Shown: positions 21,072 to 32,724, counted from the first letter of the stretch. The stretch is 55,974 nt of DNA from Acanthamoeba lenticulata (GCA_002179805.1 NAVB01001812.1:1-55974), one strand, 5' to 3'. The notes: a model not told the origin generated them from the letters alone. Numbers and translations: made by a program.

Positions 21072-24000
21072 ATGGGGAGGCGTGTGCTGTCCGTGGCTGA
21101 AAAGCCAAGTGTGGCAAAGGAATTAGCGAACATTCTCTCAAATGGACGCTTCCAAACGGTAAGAACGAATGAATGAGTGCACCCTTTCATCATCTTGAGT
21201 GGTTGTGCTGATAAGGACGGGTGCAGAGGAAAGGGAGATCAAAGTATAACATGATATTCGAGTTTCAGTATGAGATGAACGGAATGATGTGCGATATGGC
21301 CGTTACATCTGTCACCGGTCACCTTATGGAGACTGATTTCCCTCCTGAATACAAGCAATGGAAATCTTGTGATCCTTCTGCACTGTTGGACCTCAACGTT
21401 CCGGTCATCAAGTATGTTCGTGAGGTACGTGTAAAACATTGCTGTACGGTTGGAGACTCGGGTGCCTGAGTGGTGTGCGCTGTGTATTATGCACAATAGG
21501 ATGCCAAGGACATCGAGTTCAACTTAATGCAGGAAGCGCGTCGTGCTGACTGGCTTGTTCTATGGCTGGACTGCGATCGAGAAGGGGAGAACATCGCCTT
21601 TGAGGTCATCGAGGTCTGCAAGAAAGCCAACAGGCGCCTGGAGGTTTACAGGGCGCACTTCTCTGCACTCATCCCACGGTACAGTACCAACCAGTCCGTC
21701 TTGGTGATTTGACTTGAGAGCCCATGATGTCCTGTTCGTGGCCTTTCAGGGACATTCATCGTGCGTGTAAAACCTTGACTCCACCCGATGAGTACGCCTC
21801 TATGGCAGTCGATGCGCGACAAGAGCTGGACTTGCGGATTGGAGCCTGCTTCACGCGCTTCCAGACCCTGCGATTACAACAAAAGTTTCAAGGTCTGCTT
21901 CGCTCTCTTCTTCTTGACCTTTTTTTGGCGTCACTCACGTGCTGTACGTGGCAGGCCTCGCTGACAACGTCATCAGCTATGGTCCCTGCCAGTTCCCCAC
22001 TCTTGGCTTCGTAGTCGAGCGGTGAGTTTCTTTTCCACACCTTTCTGGACCTCTCTGTGCTGCTTACTCGTGCCACGACCTGCAGGTATTGGGAGATACA
22101 GAACTTCAGGTCGGAGAAGTTTTGGTCCATCCACTGCTCTATTGCCAAGGGCTCCGATTCGTGCTCACCGACTTGGCGTCGCCGTCGCTTCTTCGATCGG
22201 CTCTCTTGCTTAATCATCTACGAGATGTGCATGGAGGACCCCTTGGCGACGGTAACAAGCATTACTAAGAAGCCCAAGCGTAAGTTGTACGTCGTCTCGC
22301 CGTCTCCCTCAGACTCAAAGTCGGCTTTAGATATCTAAAGCCTTGAACCCGCAGCCGACCCTTTCCTCTGACGACGGTCGCCCTGCAGAAGCTAGCCGCT
22401 CGCAAGCTCAAGTTTTCTTCTCAACACACGATGAGTGTAATGGCTACGCACCACTTACTATCGTTTGTTCTTGGTTTTAAAGTGCTAACGAGCTGGAGTT
22501 TGCAGGTTGCCGAAACGCTTTATAATCGTGGTTTCATCAGCTATCCACGCACAGAGACAGACTCGTTCATCGAAGGAACAGACCTCAACTCGCTCATCGC
22601 AATCCACACAGCGGACCCTAATTGGGGCGATTACGCCCAACAGTACGCAATGTTCCATCCCCACACCGAACCCCGTCTTTTTGATTGACTTGCACTTCCC
22701 GTAATCACAACTCCAGGCTGCTGAACGGGAAATTCAAGACACCCAAGCACGGAAAGAACAACGACAATTCGCATCCACCCATTCACCCCACCAAGCACAC
22801 TCACCTGTCAGCGCTGCCGGATAATGATCAACGCCGGTTGTACGAGTTGGTCACGCGACACTTCCTTGCTTGCTGCTCTGACGACGCTATCGGTAAGCTC
22901 CGCAACTAATTATCAAGATGATGCTCAAAGCGCAGCTGCTCAGCTTTCTTCTTGTGCTCACAGGAAGCGAAACGGTGGTCGAGTTTTCTATCGCTGGTGA
23001 AGTCTTCACGGCCAAGGGATTGATGGTGGAGCAGCTAAACTATCTCGAGGTCTACTACCCCTATGAGCGATGGACGGACAAGAGTTTGCCGGTCTTCGAG
23101 CAGGGCGAGCAGATCATGCCCTCAGCCTTAGAGATGCACGAGGGCGAAACGACGGCGCCTCCCATGCTTACTGAAGCTGAGCTGATTCGTAAAATGGACG
23201 ACAATGGCATTGGCACCGACGCAACGATAGCCACGCACATCCAGACCATTCAGGTATCTTTTACACGCCACACCAGTTGAAAGGCTTCAGCTTCTCACTT
23301 CTTTTGCCGGAACGCGCAGGATCGTGGGTATGCAAACAAAATGGGCGCCAACGGCGAGTTTGTGCCAACGACGCTCGGCGTCGCTCTCGTGGACGCCTAC
23401 AACTCGATGCCGCTGGCATTCAAGCTCTCGGCGCCTCAGTTGCGCGCCAAGGTAAGTGTCGTTCAGTCGATTTGAAAAGCCCAAAAGTGCAGGCCATCCC
23501 CCGCGCTCTACTCACTTCTGCTGTTTTCGGGCTTGCAGATGGAGAAGGACATGATAAATATCAGCCAGAAACAAAGTACCAAGGGAGAGGTGCTGCGCGT
23601 AAACGCAGATTTGTACAGAAAGCTCTTCCTTCAAGTCATGAAAGAATCCACCAAGCTCGATCAGGTACTCTTAATCTCTGCCTTTGTCCACCTGACGTTG
23701 CTCTGCTTAAGTGATGAGCCTCTGTAGGCCTGTGCAAAATACTTTGATCCTCTCGGGACGTCGTTCACGAGTGAAAAGAGGAACTTCTCCGCGTGTGGTA
23801 AGTGTGGCGGTCAAATGAGCCTTCGTGCAATGGAGCGGGTGCGTATCTACCGCTACATTGCGCATACACGCCCATCCTTTCTCGTGGCATCCCTGATACA
23901 ATAGTAACTCTGTCGCGCGCAGTCGCAAGTGCTGTTCTGCTCTCACTGCAAGCAAAGCTTGACTGTCCCCAACTCTGGCGCGGTGAAGCCCCTCGATCAT

Positions 24001-26208
24001 CGATGTCCTTTGTGCCAGTATCAGGTACCGGCACGAATGTGCACTTCCTCTCCTCCTTTTTTCCTGATGTTGACCTGCTTGGCCTCTACAGGTGGTGTGT
24101 ATAGAAAAAGAAACAAGCTCCTACAACGTATGCCCCTGGTGCTACAGCAACCCACCACCGGAGCAGAACATAGAGGGGACCTTCCCCTGCTTCACCTGTT
24201 CCGAGCGAACCTGTCCCTTGGCGAAGAAGGTGCAGTGTTTAAGCGAGCTGCTTTGGCCATAGAGACAGAGTTCTCACGAGAGGAACTCGCACAGGTCTCT
24301 GGTGATCCCGTGCGACCATGCCCTCGATGCAATATGCCCATGACCCTCCGCAAGAAGAAGGAGTCTACCGGCTACTTTCTTGGTGCGTAGTTCGCCTGCT
24401 TACCTGGTCGTTGTGATAGTATTTCTGCTCTCGTTTATTAACGAGGCGTATCCTCTCCAACAAACAAGGCTGCACTGGATTCCCCAAGTGCAAGGCCATT
24501 TTTTCGATGCCGGAAGCTGAATCCATCACCGTGTCGGATCCATGCCCATCGTGCAGTAGGCCCAACGCAACCGTGCGCATGCTCGAGTTCCATTTCAATC
24601 GAAGCCAAGTGGCATTCTCGCTGCCCCTCGAAGTTCGTAGTTGCCCGACCCGGAAGTCTGCAGTTCTGCGCGTGCAGCTCAACTGACATCCTCTTCCGCT
24701 TCTCTCCCTGGTTGCAGTACGTGACTTGTATTGCGGGGTGCAACGAGACCATCAACGAGCGCTTGCGTCTTGCGTACAAGCCCTCCAATTCTTATGAACC
24801 CAGTCTGGCTTATCACTCACTCACTCACGTGTAACACAGGAACATGGGCAACATCAGCGAGTTTTTGAGCCCGATCAGGGTCGATCCCAGCGCGCAAAAC
24901 AGAGCGGCAGGTGTGAAGCGAGCAGCAGCAACGGCGATCACTTCTTCCTACGACCGCCTCGCCTCGGGCCTGGCGACATCGACTGTTTCATCTCCTCCTG
25001 CCGGCAATCGATACGTGCAGAACGTGCGCAACGCCACCGCCCAGCGAGCTCCATTCCAGCACGGAGGAGAGGAGGCAGAGGAGGACGTCGAGTCGTTCAC
25101 GACGGCCCCACGAAAGCGAACCAGGACAACTCAATACGACGTACGTCCACGCATCGTTGTTGTTGTTGTTTCCTCTTTCCTTGCCCAAATCACTTGGAGG
25201 TGTTGACCATATCGACTCACCCCCTCTCTCCAGTCCTGGGTCCAGCAGCAGACACCGCCACGAAGCTCGCCTCGGATGCCGCCAGCATCGGCTTCGGGTA
25301 AGCTCCTCTCTCTTTTGCTCTTGCTTGGCAGAGCTCCAGCGCTAACGGATCTCGGGGATGGATTCTTACTGTCGTCTTGCAGCTGCGTTCGGCAACTCGG
25401 CCTTTGGTGGCGGTGGTGGCGGTGGTGGAGATGAGGGCGGTGGCGAGTTGCCGTTGTGCGGCTGTCAGCAGCCCAGTGTTCTTCGTACATCGAGTGCGAC
25501 GGCGAAGAACCCGGGCCGGCAGTTTTACACATGCGCGCGGCCACGCGAGGAGCAGTGCGGCCTCTTCATCTGGGTTGACGAGTGGGACGGCAACCCCAAC
25601 CCGGTCGTCAAGAAGAAGGGCGACTTTGGCGCGGGAGGCGGCGGCGGAGGGGCCCGAGCGATGGGCGGCGCGCCGGCGGGCTCGACATGCTACAAGTGCG
25701 GCCAGCCGGGCCACTTTGCCAACAACTGCACGCAGAGCAGCGGTGGTTCCGGAGGCCGAGGAGGTGGCAGCTATGGCGCAGCGGGAGGAGGCAACAACAA
25801 CAACGCGTGCTACCAATGCGGCCAGCCGGGCCACTTTGCCAGCAGCTGTCCCCAGTCTGGCGGCGGCGGCGGCGGCCGAAGCTTTGGCGGCAACAAGCGA
25901 ATGGGCCACGGGGCCACCAAGACACGCGTACGTTGTTAACGGCCCTGGCGGCAAGGGACAGCCCCCAAGCTTACCGTGATACGTGTGTATTTTTGAACCT
26001 TTAGGGGCAGCAGCCGCCGCGAGCCAAGGCCGAGAAGGGGACGCGCAAGTGCGGCAACTGCGGGCTTCCCGGTACGTCCTGCAGAGCTCTCGCGGTAGAG
26101 TCCCCAAACTGGGTATCTGACGCGAGAATACGTGTGCTCTCGGCGATGGTGGTGGGGCGCACACTCACAGGCCACACACGCCGTAACTGTCCTGAGCTGG
26201 AGGAGTGA
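21072..26208 (+). CDS. TOP3A: DNA topoisomerase III alpha with GRF and CCHC zinc fingers
   Basis: Type IA topoisomerase that passes single strands and, with a RecQ helicase and RMI proteins, dissolves double Holliday junctions. It begins [20 protein letters not shown] (Toprim glutamate), then [17 protein letters not shown] with the DxDxxG metal site. The catalytic tyrosine lies in [13 protein letters not shown]. Also typical are [15 protein letters not shown] and the [16 protein letters not shown] stretch. Cys4 zinc motifs follow ([38 protein letters not shown] with [10 protein letters not shown]). The C terminus has a GRF finger ([12 protein letters not shown] to [16 protein letters not shown], about 25450-25580) and three CCHC knuckles: [28 protein letters not shown] and [14 protein letters not shown], the last split by an intron. 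Glycine-rich linkers separate them. Stop at 26206-26208. Around 17 introns. The complete active site argues for a working enzyme. Confidence 0.95.
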
Positions 26209-26247
26209 GGCCGAGCAAGACCACATGACCACCCAGATGTTTCATTA

Positions 26248-26263
26248 AAGCGTCATGACGCTT
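26248..26263. repeat. Perfect 16-base palindrome in a convergent spacer
   Basis: AAGCGTCATGACGCTT is its own reverse complement. It sits in the 111 bases between the converging TOP3A and histone-fold stop codons, next to an ATTAAAG that could serve as a polyadenylation signal. The half-site TGACG resembles a bZIP (CRE/ATF) site, but the context suggests a 3'-end or termination role. Confidence 0.7.
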
Positions 26264-26319
26264 CGTCAACTGTTAAACAACAAACGATCTTTTTCTGTGT
26301 GTGAGTAAGTGAACGGCGC

Positions 26320-28519
26320 TCACGGCGCGTTCTGGCTGGCGGGTGCAGAAGAAGTTGATGATGATGATGAGGAAGCTGCAGGAGAAGTAGTGGAAGAGGA
26401 GGAATCTGGGCCAGCTGAGGCCGGCACGACAGGAGCCGCTGTGGCTGCAGAAGATGGTGGCGGCGGTGGTGTTTGTGTTGCTACTGCGGCTGCGGCGGGC
26501 GCCCGCGATTCCACCGGCAGCGAGACTGGTGTTGCTGGTGTCGCTGCCGTTGGTCGTAGCGCCGGTGTTAGCGTTGGTGCTGGTGCCGATGCTGGTGCTG
26601 ATGCTGCCGTTCCTGCTGGTGTCGGCGCTGGTCCTGCTTGCGTTGGGGCTAGTGCTGCTGGCGTTGCTGGCGTTGCTCGTGCTGGTGTTGGTGTTGGTGT
26701 TGGTGTTGGCGCTGTAGATGATGCTGGCGTGGATGGTGTAGAGGGACGCGCTGCCGCAACTGTTGGAAGAGGAGCGGCCACAGGTGCGCCTGCTCTCGTA
26801 AGAGAGTGCGTAGTTGGCGCGGGTGGCTGCGCAGCTAGACCAGGAGCAGCGGGACGAAAGGGAACTGACGCTAGAACTTGCGGTCTCGGCTGCGCCGGGC
26901 CCGACCCAGCCATCGGCGGCAACAGGGTTGGCCCTCCAAGAACGGCTCGTCGCGGCGCGGCCGGAGCTGCACCAGCCATGGGCAGCGCTGAGGGCCCCGG
27001 CCGTACGGGAGGAGCACCAGCCGCTCGCGCGAGCGCGCCTGCGGGCGCCGGGCCAGCAGCCCTCCGTGCCGCTGGCATCGGCGGCGGACCACCGGCCAGC
27101 ACCGACGGGCGTCCGCCAGGCGCCGGCCTGCCCGCATGCCGCTGCGGTGGCGAGGGCGACGGCACTTGCGTAAAGTGTGGCGGCAGCTTCCCCGTGGGGA
27201 GTTGAATGGAGGGCGGCAGGCCGAGGGGACGAGCTGCAGCAGAACCGGCAGCAGCAGTAGCAGCAACAGCAGCAACAGCGGTGCCGGCCGGGACTGCACG
27301 CGTGGCCGCCATGGGCGTGGCTGTCATGGGCGCAGGGCCGGCAGGCGCGCCGCGCGAAGGAACGTCCGCTGGCGACATGCCCGACTGCGGGAGTCGAGAC
27401 GCGGCCGCCACGGGCGCTGCTGTCCGCGCCGCTGCTGTTGGGGGCACCGTTGCTGTCGTCGTCGTTGTCGCCGTCGATGGTGGTGGTGGCGGTGCCTGTC
27501 CTAAAGGTGTTGATGCCGATGTGGGCATGTGAGGACGGGTTGGCTGCCGGCCGACCGGCGGCGGGCCTCGTCCTCGTCTCGTTGGAGACCGCGCTGCTGC
27601 TGGCTTGGCTGGCGGTGTTGTGAGTGCATGCTGCCCCTGGGCAGTCACGGACGCGGCAGCAGGTTGCGCCAGTTCGGTTGACGTTCGCGCTGTGGCCGTG
27701 GTCGTGGTCGTTGGTGTCGTCGTTGTGGTTGGCATCGTGGGAAGCGGCGAGTGGGGCCGAGAGTCGGTCGTGAAGGACTCGCTCTCACGCTTCGTCCCGG
27801 CGGGCTTGCTCTTGCTCTTGACCACGTCGATTTCCGGGCGCGGCGGCACCACCTCGAGCAAGAAGTCCAGGTTATCGACCTGCGCCACCGTCCGCGCTGC
27901 GCCCCACCGCCTCGGCCGAGGTGAGCTCAAAGAAGTGCAAAGTCTGGTCTGCTAAGAAGAAGAAGAAGAGAAGCACGTTACCCACGTCGCGGTAGTACAC
28001 CATCTTCCTCTGCTCGTGCTGGGTGTGCTCATAGGCCTTTTTGATCAGCATCTCGCACAACAGCTCCTGCGCGTGGAGGAAGCTGAGGAATGCGGATGCT
28101 GAGAGGAGGGAGACAGGGGACGCTGGTGGCGCACGTACGGTGGAGCGGCACACGAGGAGTGCAGCGTCGTTGCTGATGAGCTTCACGTCCGGGTCGGTCT
28201 TGAGGATGCGCTTTACGCGCGCCAGCGGCAGCGTGTTGAGGCAGTTCTTCTTGGCCTTGACGCGCTTGACCTTGCCGCTCCTCTTCCGCTTGGGCGCCTC
28301 CTCCCCAGCGTTGTTGGACGCGCTTTCGCCCCGTTTGCGCTTGTCTCCAACACGCTCCTTGCCTTTTTCACCTTCTTCCAGCTCGTCCTCCTCTTCTTCG
28401 TCTTCCCCATCTTCTTCCTCAGCATCATACTGCTTTGTGTACCCTTGTTGCGGTGTGATGCGAAACGCAGACACTACACCTTCCTCCTCAACTACATCGT
28501 CGTCAGCCTGTGGCTCCAT
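26320..28519 (-). CDS. Histone-fold protein of the POLE4/NF-YC group with giant Pro/Thr/Ala-rich tail
   Basis: Probable histone-fold subunit of a chromatin or replication complex. It starts MEPQADDDVVEEEGVVSAFR, followed by an acidic and then basic region (PKRKRSGKVKRVKAKKN) that looks like a nuclear localisation signal. The fold spans three exons: LPLARVKRILKTDPDVKLIS, NDAALLVCRST, ELLCEMLIKKAYEHTQHEQR and KMVYYRDV joined to ARTVAQVDNLDFLLEVVPP. LPLARVK, DPDV and YRDV point to DNA polymerase epsilon subunit 4/Dpb3 or CHRAC15-like proteins more than to NF-YC. A tail of about 500 residues of Pro, Thr, Ala, Ser and Arg follows, with TP and TT repeats and many RP/RR dipeptides. POLE4 itself is only about 120 residues. 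Introns lie near 27907-27990 and 28065-28139. The start at 28519 is 89 bases from the divergent EngB start. Confidence 0.75.
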
Positions 28520-28608
28520 CGCCCATCTAATCTACAAAGCCGTTACCCGTCCCAGTGGCGGGAAATTGTTTTTCTTGTTTTTCTTGACTAGCTCCGTAAA
28601 CACGCAAG
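28520..28608. promoter_or_regulatory. 89-base divergent promoter between the histone-fold gene and the EngB-type GTPase
   Basis: The two start codons face away from each other with only 89 bases between them. The spacer has a T-rich run (TTGTTTTTCTTGTTTTTC) and no clear TATA box. Both promoters and 5' UTRs must fit here or extend into the coding sequences. Confidence 0.55.
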
Positions 28609-30638
28609 ATGAGGCCGGCAGGCAGATCATCACTCATCCCCTTTGCGGCAAGTCTTTCTGGGGCACCCAAGTCGTGGAGTGTTTTCTTCCGCACGCCATG
28701 TCGGGCAGCGGATCTCTTCCCTCTCCGCCCGCCATTCAATGGAGTACTGCCAATTTGGCGGCTGTCTTGCAGCCCCTCCACGCGTTTCATTTCTACATCC
28801 TTTGGCTCGGACAAGAAGGGCACAGGGCCAGAGCCAAATGAAGAATCGGGCAAGCTCAGCAAGCGAGCGCGCGCGCTGCTAGCTTGGGAGCGAGAGCAGT
28901 GGCACAAGCGCCAGGCAGCGAAGGACCCCAACACAAAAGAGTTGAGCAAGAACAAAATCTTCCGCATGACCCCGGTGGACTCCAAGGTAAGTTAACTTTG
29001 CCCGTCCTCGCCCACCAACTAGAGCGTGTTTTCATTCTTCTATGGCGCAGGTGCTTGACTATATCAACCGGCTCAAGCTCGGCCACAGAAGGGACGAACC
29101 GCTGCCGATCACCGACGGCAGACGCAAGGAGCAGCTGGCAAAGCTCAAAACAGAGGTCGACAAGGTATGTCCGGGCCTCACAAGGTCTTTGATTCTCCAA
29201 CCTCATCCCATTCTCCAGCTGTGGCACAAGAAAGTCACCTTCTTGGGAGGAGCCACATCGCGAGAGTCGTTCCTGCCTGAAGAGCTTCCCGAGATCGCCT
29301 TCATTGGTGCGTTCCACCAAGCTGGCGTGTGTGGCCCCTCTGCACGGATCTGACCTTGAGTTTAAACTTGTTGCAGGGAGGTCCAATGTGGGCAAGTCGT
29401 CTCTCATCAACGCCCTCACGTCACAAGGCAAGGTGAGGTAAGTGAGAAGCCTCAGGCCGTAGAGAGAGTCACAGCACGAGTCTCACCTCACGGCTTGTTG
29501 TGTGTCGCGCAGAGTGTCCGACACGCCAGGCGAGACGCAACAGATCAACTGGTATCGAGTCGGCAAACACATCGCGCTGATCGATCTGCCCGGGTACACC
29601 ATTTCTTTATTTTATCTAAAAATCAATAAACAAAGATAAATTGATTTTAACTGTTCTAATTTATTGATTACACGCACAGATACGGCTTTGCGTTTGCTTC
29701 GGAAGAGAAGGTGAAGACGTGGACTGAGCTGGTACCTCTTCGTGCCACGATTGGCCCCCCTTCCCTTTTGCCAACTCTCCAGAGGCAAGCGCTGACTTGC
29801 TCGGCCGTTAGATGTGTGAATTCTTGACGAGCCGGAGGAACCTGAAGCGGATCTGCGTGTTGGTCGACGCTCGGCACGGATTAAAGCCTGCCGACCTCGA
29901 CTTCATCGACATGCTGGAGAGGTGCTCTCCCCAACTGGCTGCTGTCTTCGCTCCCTTCCCTCGGTACTGATTGACATGCCGCGGATTGCTGCAGAGCCAA
30001 ACGTAAGTACCAGATCGTGCTCACCAAGACAGACATGGTGACGCCACCTGACCTCGCCAGGCGATACCACCTCACCCAGCAGGTTCGTATTTTATTATTA
30101 TTATTATTCGTTATTTTTCATACTTATTTTCTCGTACGGCTCGCAGGCACTGCAGCGACGCCCGCACGGACTGGAACGGATCATGATGGTGAGCTCGTGG
30201 AATGCCACAGGCCTGAGTGCCCTGCGCGTCGAGCTCAAAAGCCTTATGGCCGGTGTGCGCGAGCCTGCAGCGGACCCCAATCGACCGGCGAGCCAATTGC
30301 CCGACTACGAGGCCTACGAGCCCGAGACCAGCCCGCGACGCGAACGGCGGCCATCGGGTTCGCGGGGACGGCCGACCGCCGGCCGCACGGGCCAACGCGG
30401 CGCTCCCCGAGGCGCTTCGCGGGGACGGCCACCCGCCGACCGCACGGACCAACGTGGCGCTCCCCGAGGAGCCTCGCGAGGCCGACCGCAGAGACAAGGA
30501 GAAGACGAGGAGCCCACTTCCTATGGTCGCACCGCGTCGACGCGGCCGAGCCGTGGTGGCGAAACCAAGCGGGGAGGCCTCGGAAGAGGGCGAGGAGGTG
30601 GTCGAACGGGCCGCGGAGGTGGCAGAAGAGCCTCGTAG
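28609..30638 (+). CDS. EngB/YihA-family GTPase (GTPBP8-like), probably mitochondrial, with RG-rich tail
   Basis: TRAFAC GTPase of the EngB/GTPBP8 family, whose members assist large ribosomal subunit assembly in bacteria and organelles. The Ser/Arg-rich N terminus (MRPAGRSSLIPFAASLSGAP, with later RLSCSPSTRFISTSF) fits a mitochondrial targeting peptide. G motifs in order: AFIGRSNVGKSSLINALTSQ (G1, split by an intron), the TPGETQQINWYRV region (G2), LIDLPGYGFA (G3, split), VLTKTDMV (G4) and MVSSWNATG (G5). Also typical is ICVLVDARHGLKPADLDFID. After the G domain a tail of about 150 residues is rich in Arg, Gly and Pro. It includes two 19-residue repeats and ends GGRTGRGGGRRAS. Such a tail is not usual in this family and suggests RNA binding. 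About nine introns, one strongly AT-rich (29595-29680). Stop at 30636-30638. Confidence 0.92.
30364..30477 (+). repeat. 57-base tandem duplication encoding two 19-residue RG-rich repeats
   Basis: Two adjacent 57-base copies, differing at a few bases, encode GRPTAGRTGQRGAPRGASR and GRPPADRTDQRGAPRGASR; a third partial copy begins GRP. The period is a multiple of three, so the frame is kept and the tail can change length without breaking the gene. Confidence 0.85.
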
Positions 30639-31109
30639 CGATGATGGTGCATTGTCACGCCCGCAGCACCGCCATCACAAGAGAGCAGGAGCAGGTGCGG
30701 GGGAGGTCACCACCACAGGCAGTAGCGCCTATCTCAGGCAAGCGGAGGAAAACACGACGCAATCACAACCTCGCACAACTGCCGGAAATTTTGGTGAGAG
30801 CTTTGGCCTTCTGGGAAGGGAGGGGCTCACAATTGTGTCGCCTGGTCGCGCTACTCGCTTTGATCAAACCCCACTTATAACTACTCGGCTGTTGTGCTCA
30901 GCGACTTCACACCTCCATTTTCCATTTATTCACCCTTCTTGCTCTCGCCAAGACCCCAATCCATCAAACCCACTGCCCCATACTACGCACACCAACACAA
31001 CGATGTTTGGCACTTCGTACGAGGAAAGCTATCACGGTTCGCATCCGTCCTCTGGAACAAAGCACGGTTGTGGGTGCTTACTGGAGCGAGACGGACAGGC
31101 TTGGGCGGC
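30639..31109. other. Spacer between the EngB-type GTPase and alpha/beta hydrolase genes
   Basis: About 470 bases between two plus-strand genes. The second half turns C-rich and pyrimidine-rich (30900-31000), as expected near a promoter or 5' UTR. An ATG at 31002 is followed by a GTACGA donor-like site, but joining it to the hydrolase breaks the frame, so I read it as untranslated. No other gene is seen. Confidence 0.4.
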
Positions 31110-32448
31110 ATGACGCCTGTGGAAGCGGACGTGCTAAATGCCTCCGTGGGCTACGAGCGCGGTTTGCCGTGTTCCATCTACTACGAGCTCTATGGCACCG
31201 GACCTCAGAAAATCATCTTCATCATGGGTCCGCCTCCATTCTCTTCAAATCACCACCACGATCGCTTTTCGGGCCGGGGAAGTGTATTAACCCCCGTCGT
31301 GGTCATTATTGCACAGGCTTCTGCATGCCCCGACAGGCGTGGGAGCCACAGGTCGCCCACTTTGCCGAGCAGCCTCAGTACCAAGTGTGCGTTTTTGATA
31401 ACCGAGGACACGGCGACTCAGTCTCCTCCGTCCTCTACACCAGGTGCGCACCCCTGTTCGCTCCCACGGAACACAGGTCTCCTCGAGCTCACCCACGCCC
31501 CGCCGCTCGTTCTCATCGTCAGCACGTCGATGCTGGCGCGGGATACGCAAGAGCTGCTGGACCACCTCAAGTGGGACCGCGTCCACATCGTAGGCCTCTC
31601 CATGGGCGGCATGATCGCGCAGGAGCTCGCGCTGCTGCTCGCGCCCAATCGAATCGCGTCTCTCACGCTGGCTGTGACGCACGCCGGCGGACGATACGCC
31701 GTTGCGCTGCCGATCTCGTCGGTGCCGGACATGCTGCGATGGGCCGCAGCGCGCACAAAGGAGGAGAAGGTGCGGGCGCTCCTTCCCTTCTGCTACTCCA
31801 AGAAGTTCCTCCAGGTGCGTCCTTCGTCCCCTTCGCTCGCCTCCGCCACAGAGCCTCGCGTCGAGGCCGACCCGGACTGACGTCGTCATCATCATCACCG
31901 TCCTCTGTAGAAATACGAGGACACCGTGTTCGAGTGGCACATGGAGACCTACCGACACGTGCACATGAGCTCCATCGTGGCGCACATGTTTGCCGTGAGC
32001 GGCCACTACATCACCTACGAGCGCATGGAGACCCTCAAAGCCCGGCCCTTCCCCATCCTCGTCATGGTGGGCTCCGAAGACCGGGTACGTTTCAGAATGC
32101 TGCAGTCTGTCGATCGTCGGCCAGACCGGGGGCTCATGTACATGATGTATGCTGTGCGAGCAGATGGTGCGAGTGCAGAACGCCAAGATGTTGCACGACC
32201 TGCTCGACGCCAAGCTCGTGCGAATCGAGGAAAGCGGCCACATGCTCAACCTCGAGAGCCCCGAGAGGTACGTGAAGCAGCTCTAGCCCCCCTCGGCCTC
32301 TTGGCTCCAGGGCTGACCCACACCTCACCCGCTGATGACCGACAGGTTCAACGAGGAGCTGGAACTGTTCATCACCGAGAGCGTGAAGAACCGGGAAGCG
32401 GCGCGTGCCGAGGGCACGGTGGGGCCGACGGTGCCGTCCATCCACTGA
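31110..32448 (+). CDS. Alpha/beta hydrolase family protein
   Basis: Serine hydrolase of the alpha/beta fold; substrate unknown. It begins MTPVEADVLNASVGYERGLP. An exon junction after KIIFIMG leads to GFCMPRQAWEPQVAHFAEQP, which replaces the usual HGxP oxyanion strand. Then come VCVFDNRGHGDSV and the nucleophile elbow VHIVGLSMGGMIAQELAL with the catalytic Ser. The acid is probably the Asp of LVMVGSEDR and the His that of IEESGHMLNLESPERF. About five introns, with good donors and acceptors. It ends AEGTVGPTVPSIH with stop at 32446-32448. The catalytic triad is complete. It resembles bacterial and amoebal esterase/lipase-like or haloperoxidase-like members, but no specific orthologue is recognised. 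A start further upstream cannot be excluded. Confidence 0.85.
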
Positions 32449-32704
32449 AGCGTGAGTGTTCGAGTGACCTGCGATGCGGTTGCTGATGGCGTGCCCCTTT
32501 CCTCTCTCTCTCTCTCGCTCCGTCACCTTCTATCTCTCCAGGCCTGATGTAGAATAAGGCGGAAGAGGAGAGGAGGAGGACCAAAACGAGCTCCCAAGAA
32601 GGAGAACGACAACAAGAGGAGGAGCCACGTCACCAAATATATTTATTTTCTTTCTATTTCCCATTTGTGCTCCATTTTCTTCCTATTTCATTTCCAATTT
32701 TAAG

Positions 32705-32724
32705 AAATAGATAGATAGATAGAT
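32705..32724 (+). repeat. Short ATAG tandem repeat abutting a start codon
   Basis: Four to five copies of a TAGA/ATAG unit run directly into the ATG of the penta-EF-hand gene. The repeat forms the last part of its 5' UTR, after an AT-rich stretch (32640-32700). Confidence 0.7.

Noticed and set aside
26309..27205. A 298-codon Ala/Gly/Val-rich plus-strand open frame
   Set aside because: Antisense shadow of the Pro/Thr/Ala tail of the histone-fold gene. It shows no domain and its composition follows from the GC-rich repeat.
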